NCBI GenBank assembly: GCA_036520615.1
Contig: DATDJI010000082.1
Span: 12,138 to 76,137 of the forward strand
From: CAMCXE01 sp036520615
GTDB taxonomy: Bacteria; Pseudomonadota; Gammaproteobacteria; Pseudomonadales; Cellvibrionaceae
Direction of reading: 5' to 3'
DNA length: 64,000 bases
The stretch's first letter is position 1; each line of letters starts with the position of its first letter. Below, piece after piece: positions 60,236-64,000 of the stretch. The translations under genes and the position numbers were made by a program. Below the pieces are notes generated by a model, which did no database searches, was not told where the DNA came from, and saw nothing but the letters and a program-made list of their open reading frames with translations.

Positions 60236-61849
60236 TTATTGAAGCGTTGGAGTAGTCCAATCTACCCACTTAGCCTTATCGCCTTTTTTGGCACTTTGTT
60301 GGCTAATTGATCCGGTTGCTACGTTTTGGTCTTTCAAGAAACGGTTAATACTTGCGGTTAAAGGAGCAGTCCACGAAGCGTCAGCTGAACAGTGGCTTCT
60401 ACCTGCACCTACTTGCTGGCTGATATTCGTTGGTACACCCAAAGCCTTATAGATTTCAGCACCCGCTAAAACACCATTGGCGGAAGAGGTTAAACCCAGC
60501 CAATCGGCGGACAGTTGCTCTAACAACAAGAAGCCGCGTGGTGCAATTAAGCCGATCATTTCATGTGTATCCACAGGATTAGTATTCGGTGCACTAACAT
60601 AACCTTTTCCAACACCACCTGATGTTTTGTCACCAAACACATCTCCTAACCATTTAGCTTCAGTAAAGGCACTTGATAAAGGTTGAGCACCACTTTCGCC
60701 AGGCACACCACGGAATATAGCAGTACCACCCACACCCGGTTCCACAGGAATGGTCAAGGCAATACGGTCATCCATCACACCCGCTGCAAAAGCACCTTTA
60801 CCCCAGCGTGAACAGCCAGATACCGCCACCCGTGCAGGGTTAAATAGTTTGGCAGGGTCTTTTTCCATCAAGTCGATGATACGGCTAACGCCCCAGCCCC
60901 ATGCCGCTAACACACCAGTGGCTTGGTGAGTAGAACCGTGCACCGTGTAGAAGGCACCGGCTTTAGACTTTTCATCGGCTACACTTGTTACGTTCAGTTC
61001 GATAACCGCAACGCCGTTTAACGCGCTGCTAGGCAGTGTAGTGCCCATGCCGCCGTAAGTAATTATGGCAGGGAACGGACCGTTGCCACTGGGTGCTTTA
61101 ACCGTAACGCTAAACGATGCACTTTTCCCTTGATGAGATACGTTCACAGTAATTTTATCGCGCGCCACAGTGCCTGTAACAGATTCTGGAATGGGCTTTT
61201 TACCGTACACATGATCTTCTACTAAACGGCGAATTTCTTGGTGACGGCATTTCCAATCAGCTTTGGTCGTTACACGGCTGCCATCAATTTTCTTAAAGGG
61301 GTCGGGCAATTTAGAGTTGTTGACACTCACGGCTGTGCTAGGAACTGAGCAATCTGAACCCCAGTTTTCAACAAATGCATTGCCGCCGGAAGAGCTGCCG
61401 CCTGAACTGCTGCTGGAACTAGAACTAGATGATGTTCCGCCTGGGAACCATTTGCGTAACAACGTTGCAGTGGCGACTGCACACTCGTTAGTACAGGCAC
61501 CGACGTTGCCGAACGGCATATTTGTGGTGATATATTCCACTAATTCTTGCTGAGTTGCATATTCACTAATGTGCTCTTGATGCAGCACGTATCGACCATT
61601 CGTGCCCTCGCCTTTGGCGCCGTGGCACACTTGGCAGTTGTCTGCCCAATAATTCACTGTTCCACCGGTTGAGGAACTGCTTGAGCTGGAGGAGCTGCTG
61701 CTAGAGGAGGAAGAACTTGAAGAAGAGCTAGAACTGGAAGAGGAGCTGGAACTAGAAGAACTGTAATCGCCGCCTCCGCAGCCGGACAATGCAGCGGCGA
61801 GGACCAAAAGCGGCCAGCTCTGCTTAAGAGTTTGAGAGGTGAATATCAT
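60236..61849 (-). CDS. Lipoprotein fusing cytochrome c to a CE15 glucuronoyl esterase through polyserine linkers
   Basis: This 537-residue protein has a lipobox LSGC (Cys24), a run of 31 serines (30-60), and a cytochrome c domain with CQVCH at 72-76 and a likely Met ligand M111 in MPFG. A second serine linker (about 140-154) follows, then a CE15 domain from about 170 to 520. The CE15 nucleophile is S347 in VSGCSRWGKG; PVEPG and RSHCSAD supply the acid and His regions. CE15 enzymes cleave ester bonds between lignin alcohols and glucuronoxylan. The heme domain suggests coupling to redox chemistry. The ATG at 61849 has GGAG six bases upstream and gives a clean lipoprotein signal. Confidence 0.88.
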   Translation of the reverse strand: MIFTSQTLKQSWPLLVLAAALSGCGGGDYSSSSSSSSSSSSSSSSSSSSSSSSSSSSSSSTGGTVNYWADNCQVCHGAKGEGTNGRYVLHQEHISEYATQQELVEYITTNMPFGNVGACTNECAVATATLLRKWFPGGTSSSSSSSSSSGGSSSGGNAFVENWGSDCSVPSTAVSVNNSKLPDPFKKIDGSRVTTKADWKCRHQEIRRLVEDHVYGKKPIPESVTGTVARDKITVNVSHQGKSASFSVTVKAPSGNGPFPAIITYGGMGTTLPSSALNGVAVIELNVTSVADEKSKAGAFYTVHGSTHQATGVLAAWGWGVSRIIDLMEKDPAKLFNPARVAVSGCSRWGKGAFAAGVMDDRIALTIPVEPGVGGTAIFRGVPGESGAQPLSSAFTEAKWLGDVFGDKTSGGVGKGYVSAPNTNPVDTHEMIGLIAPRGFLLLEQLSADWLGLTSSANGVLAGAEIYKALGVPTNISQQVGAGRSHCSADASWTAPLTASINRFLKDQNVATGSISQQSAKKGDKAKWVDWTTPTLQ

Positions 61850-62189
61850 GGGAGACTCCAAGTAATCGGACATTGTTATAGTAATGGTGCCGTGACACAC
61901 AGAAAGCATTGTCCAACGCGACGCGTAAAAGTACTGTGAGCGCCATCTTAAAGTTTTCAGATTTATCTGATTCTAGATTCTAGAAGCGGTATTTTATAAT
62001 CATATTGTAAGTCTATTTATTTCGATCTCGAAATTTAATTGCTGTAAAAAATTAATTCATAAATAAATGAGCGTTTTGTAACATCTGAGATGGGAAGAGA
62101 TTTAACGACCGGACTCCGTTTGAATTGGCGTCTCAGGCAGCGTAAAAAATGGAGTGTTTTACAAATCCGCTGTGTAAGTTGATTTAAAT

Positions 62190-62256
62190 AAAAAAACGCC
62201 CGGAAGGGTTAGCCAGAAATCCCGGTTAAGGAGGTGTTTAACTTTGCCGGGATTTA
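62190..62256 (-). terminator. Large inverted repeat after the pirin gene, possible terminator
   Basis: A 9-bp perfect stem AAATCCCGG/CCGGGATTT (62217-62225 with 62247-62255), with an inner TTAA/TTAA pairing, lies about 100 bp after the pirin stop. On the minus strand a T-run (62196-62190) follows some 20 bases later. The rest of 61850-62355 is AT-rich with no gene seen. Confidence 0.4.
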
Positions 62257-62355
62257 TAGAGTTTTACGTGAGGAAGGCTGTTTGTAATTGCAAATGATGG
62301 CTGCAATTAATAGGCGCACTTAATAGTTGTAATCAACAGTTGCAGTTACCTGACA

Positions 62356-63051
62356 TCAAGGTAAATCAAACCAGAGTGCCTGCACCTGTGTTTTGCCCGC
62401 ATTCACCAATAAATACGGTTCAGCGTGGTTTTTAATTTTTACGCCGTCACCGGATGTCATCTCAACCGAGTTTAGACTTAAATCACCGCTTACTAAATGC
62501 AAGTAATAATGCCTCTGCGAGTTTGCGGCGAGTTCTACAATCTGGCCCGGTTGTAACAGTAATTGATAAATCCACACATCTTGTTTTATTAGCAAACTGC
62601 CGTTTTCGCCATCAGGGCTTGCAACCAGTGTCAGCCCGTTATTTCTGCCAAAGTGTTTTTGTTGATAACCCGGTGCCTGATCCTGCACATTCGGTTGAAT
62701 CCAAATTTGCAGGAAGTGTAAAGGCTGTTGCAGAGGATTGTATTCGCTATGCGAGATACCTTTGCCAGCAGACATTAATTGAAATTCTCCCACAGGTAAT
62801 TGCGTAACATTCCCTTGGCTGTCTCTATGAGCAATTTCACCTTCCAATACAAAACTTAAAATCTCCATATTGGCGTGGCTATGGGTTGCAAAGCCTTTTC
62901 CCGCTGCAACATGATCATCATTAATTACGCGTAGAGCTGAAAATCCCATATGGTCTGCGTCGTAATAACTGCCAAATGAAAAACTGTGCTGGCTTTGCAG
63001 CCAGCCTAAATCCGCTTTACCGCGAGCCTGGCTGGGGCGAAGAGTAATCAT
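62356..63051 (-). CDS. Pirin family protein (YhhW-like, quercetin 2,3-dioxygenase type)
   Basis: This 231-residue bicupin has the pirin metal motif FATHSHANMEILSFVLEGE near residue 55 (His and Glu ligands) and the typical start RPSQARGKADLGWLQSQHSF. E. coli YhhW has this size and cleaves quercetin in vitro; the in vivo role is unclear. It is grouped with DoxX and a divergent LysR regulator, a common proteobacterial trio linked to redox or electrophile response. Confidence 0.92.
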   Translation of the reverse strand: MITLRPSQARGKADLGWLQSQHSFSFGSYYDADHMGFSALRVINDDHVAAGKGFATHSHANMEILSFVLEGEIAHRDSQGNVTQLPVGEFQLMSAGKGISHSEYNPLQQPLHFLQIWIQPNVQDQAPGYQQKHFGRNNGLTLVASPDGENGSLLIKQDVWIYQLLLQPGQIVELAANSQRHYYLHLVSGDLSLNSVEMTSGDGVKIKNHAEPYLLVNAGKTQVQALWFDLP

Positions 63052-63154
63052 AATTAAATCCTCATTAATATTATGCTGATAAAAATTAAACTTTAAAAAG
63101 TGACCTGTTGGTTTGGCTCTTAACAGTGTTTGGCGAACAAGTTTTAGTAATCCC

Positions 63155-63583
63155 CTAGTTTATTCTGCGATCAAAACTAAAAGCGCCGCCACCGGACACC
63201 ACTAACGATAGGCTCATCGCCAGCAGCGCCAACGCAAATTCATAACCGTTATTCGCCATAAATAAACCGTTAGATAAATGTACGCTGGCGATGGCAACTA
63301 ACATCGTAAAGGCTAAAACTGCCGCAGCGGGGCGAGTAAGCAAACCTAGTAATAATGCTAGGCCGCCAAAAAATTCCGCAGAGCCTGCCAGGGCCGCCAT
63401 AACAACACCCGGGTTTAGCCCCATCGACGCCATAAACTGGCCGGTCCCCTCAAGCCCGTAGCCGCCAAACCAACCAAATAGTTTCTGTGCGCCGTGAGCG
63501 CTAAAAATCACACCAAGGGGCACGCGCAAAATCAATGGCGCTAGGTTATCAGTGGTTTGAATAACGAGTTTGATTGCTTTCAT
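63155..63583 (-). CDS. DoxX family membrane protein
   Basis: This 142-residue membrane protein has four hydrophobic segments and the DoxX signatures LRVPLGVIFSAHGAQKLFGWF near the start and GSAEFFGGLALLLGLLTRPA in the middle. DoxX relatives are linked with quinone and thiol redox. It is about 100 bp upstream of pirin and divergent from the LysR gene. Confidence 0.9.
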   Translation of the reverse strand: MKAIKLVIQTTDNLAPLILRVPLGVIFSAHGAQKLFGWFGGYGLEGTGQFMASMGLNPGVVMAALAGSAEFFGGLALLLGLLTRPAAAVLAFTMLVAIASVHLSNGLFMANNGYEFALALLAMSLSLVVSGGGAFSFDRRIN

Positions 63584-63738
63584 GGGAGTGTCCTCAAGTA
63601 ATTTGATAGTAATTTGCCTGGTTGGAATCGATTTTTTTTTGCCGTAGGGCTAATTTATGCTTGTACGGTCGTGTAAAAAAGCGGAATATTTTGAAGCGAA
63701 TGATCAAAAAATTTGAATAATAATGGGAGCTTATTAGA

Positions 63739-64000
63739 ATGCGCCACGCCATCAGTCTTGAGGCGCTCAGAATTTTGGATATTATTGATACAAAAGGGAG
63801 TTTTAGCGCTGCTGCCGAGCATCTTCACAAAGTGCCCTCAGCACTTTCTTATGGAGTGGCAAAGCTTGAGGCGGATCTGGGTGTAGCTATTTTTGATCGA
63901 ACGGGCCAGAGAGCGATATTGACGTCGACAGGACGCATGTTGCTTGATGAGGGACGACATTTGCTGGCGGCGGCAGAGCGCTTGGAGTTGCTTATTAAAC
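63739..64000 (+). CDS. LysR-family transcriptional regulator, 3' end outside window
   Basis: The ATG at 63739 opens a frame to the window end (87 codons). The N-terminal winged HTH is clear: LEALRILDIIDTKGSFSAAA, ALSYGVAKLEADLGVAIFDR and ILTSTGRMLLDEGRHLLAAA. The ligand-binding domain is outside. GGGAG lies nine bases upstream. It is divergent from doxX-pirin and probably regulates them through the 155-bp spacer. Confidence 0.9.
   Translation, partial: MRHAISLEALRILDIIDTKGSFSAAAEHLHKVPSALSYGVAKLEADLGVAIFDRTGQRAILTSTGRMLLDEGRHLLAAAERLELLIK

Overview
The window looks like chromosome of a marine or plant-degrading gammaproteobacterium of the Cellvibrionaceae type (Cellvibrio, Saccharophagus, Teredinibacter relatives). 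The argument rests on three secreted lipoproteins with long polyserine linkers (a GH16 glucanase, a CE15 glucuronoyl esterase fused to cytochrome c, and a tyrosinase-like/cytochrome c protein). It is supported by a suhB-trmJ-isc arrangement that matches other gammaproteobacteria, a TonB receptor with FecI/FecR, and a PEP-CTERM protein. No phage, insertion sequence, CRISPR array or rRNA was seen. The species assignment is inference.

Layout. 1-5.3 kb: a response regulator with TPR repeats (cut by the left edge), argA and a receiver-GGDEF-EAL protein. 5.3-9.9 kb: a complete yjfI-J-K-L-M-C-type operon (DUF2170, PspA family, DUF2491, DUF350, DUF1190, ATP-grasp), with a divergent DUF6471 gene. 10-12 kb: a PEP-CTERM protein and a small tandem DUF5985 membrane operon. 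12.5-16.6 kb: a TonB receptor-sigma-antisigma operon. 17.4-26.8 kb: suhB, trmJ and the Isc Fe-S operon with a recognisable IscR-type promoter site. The Isc operon has a terminator between iscA and hscB, an apparently frameshifted membrane gene between fdx and iscX, and a tRNA-queuosine mannosyltransferase-like gene after iscX. 26.8-29.1 kb: tRNA-Asp and tRNA-Val, then an isolated ccmH-ccmI pair. 30-35 kb: a cluster of unassigned function (peroxiredoxin-like protein, DUF6152, two paralogous secreted proteins, two DUF6644 membrane proteins, a cytochrome c lipoprotein), ending in a decayed S10 serine carboxypeptidase. 35-37.3 kb: GH16 lipoprotein and a Tyr-rich secreted protein. 37.5-46.3 kb: a nine-gene pseudaminic acid cluster behind a candidate sigma-54 promoter. 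46.4-50 kb: selO, a TfoX C-terminal protein, an M15 peptidase and a HAD phosphatase. 50.2-53.9 kb: tyrosinase-like/cytochrome lipoprotein and nhaD. 53.9-59.4 kb: an RDD-SpoIIM-DUF4129-DUF4350-MoxR operon that lacks the usual DUF58 gene. 59.7-64 kb: PilZ protein, cytochrome-CE15 lipoprotein, pirin, DoxX and the start of a LysR regulator.

How the parts relate. Three recurring themes are envelope stress and membrane maintenance (PspA-type operon, MoxR operon), Fe-S and heme biology (Isc, Ccm, four proteins with heme c motifs), and surface carbohydrate chemistry (GH16, CE15, pseudaminic acid). The most unusual proteins are those joining heme c to other catalytic folds on polyserine-linked lipoproteins. 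The 30-35 kb cluster is the best candidate for an uncharacterised system.
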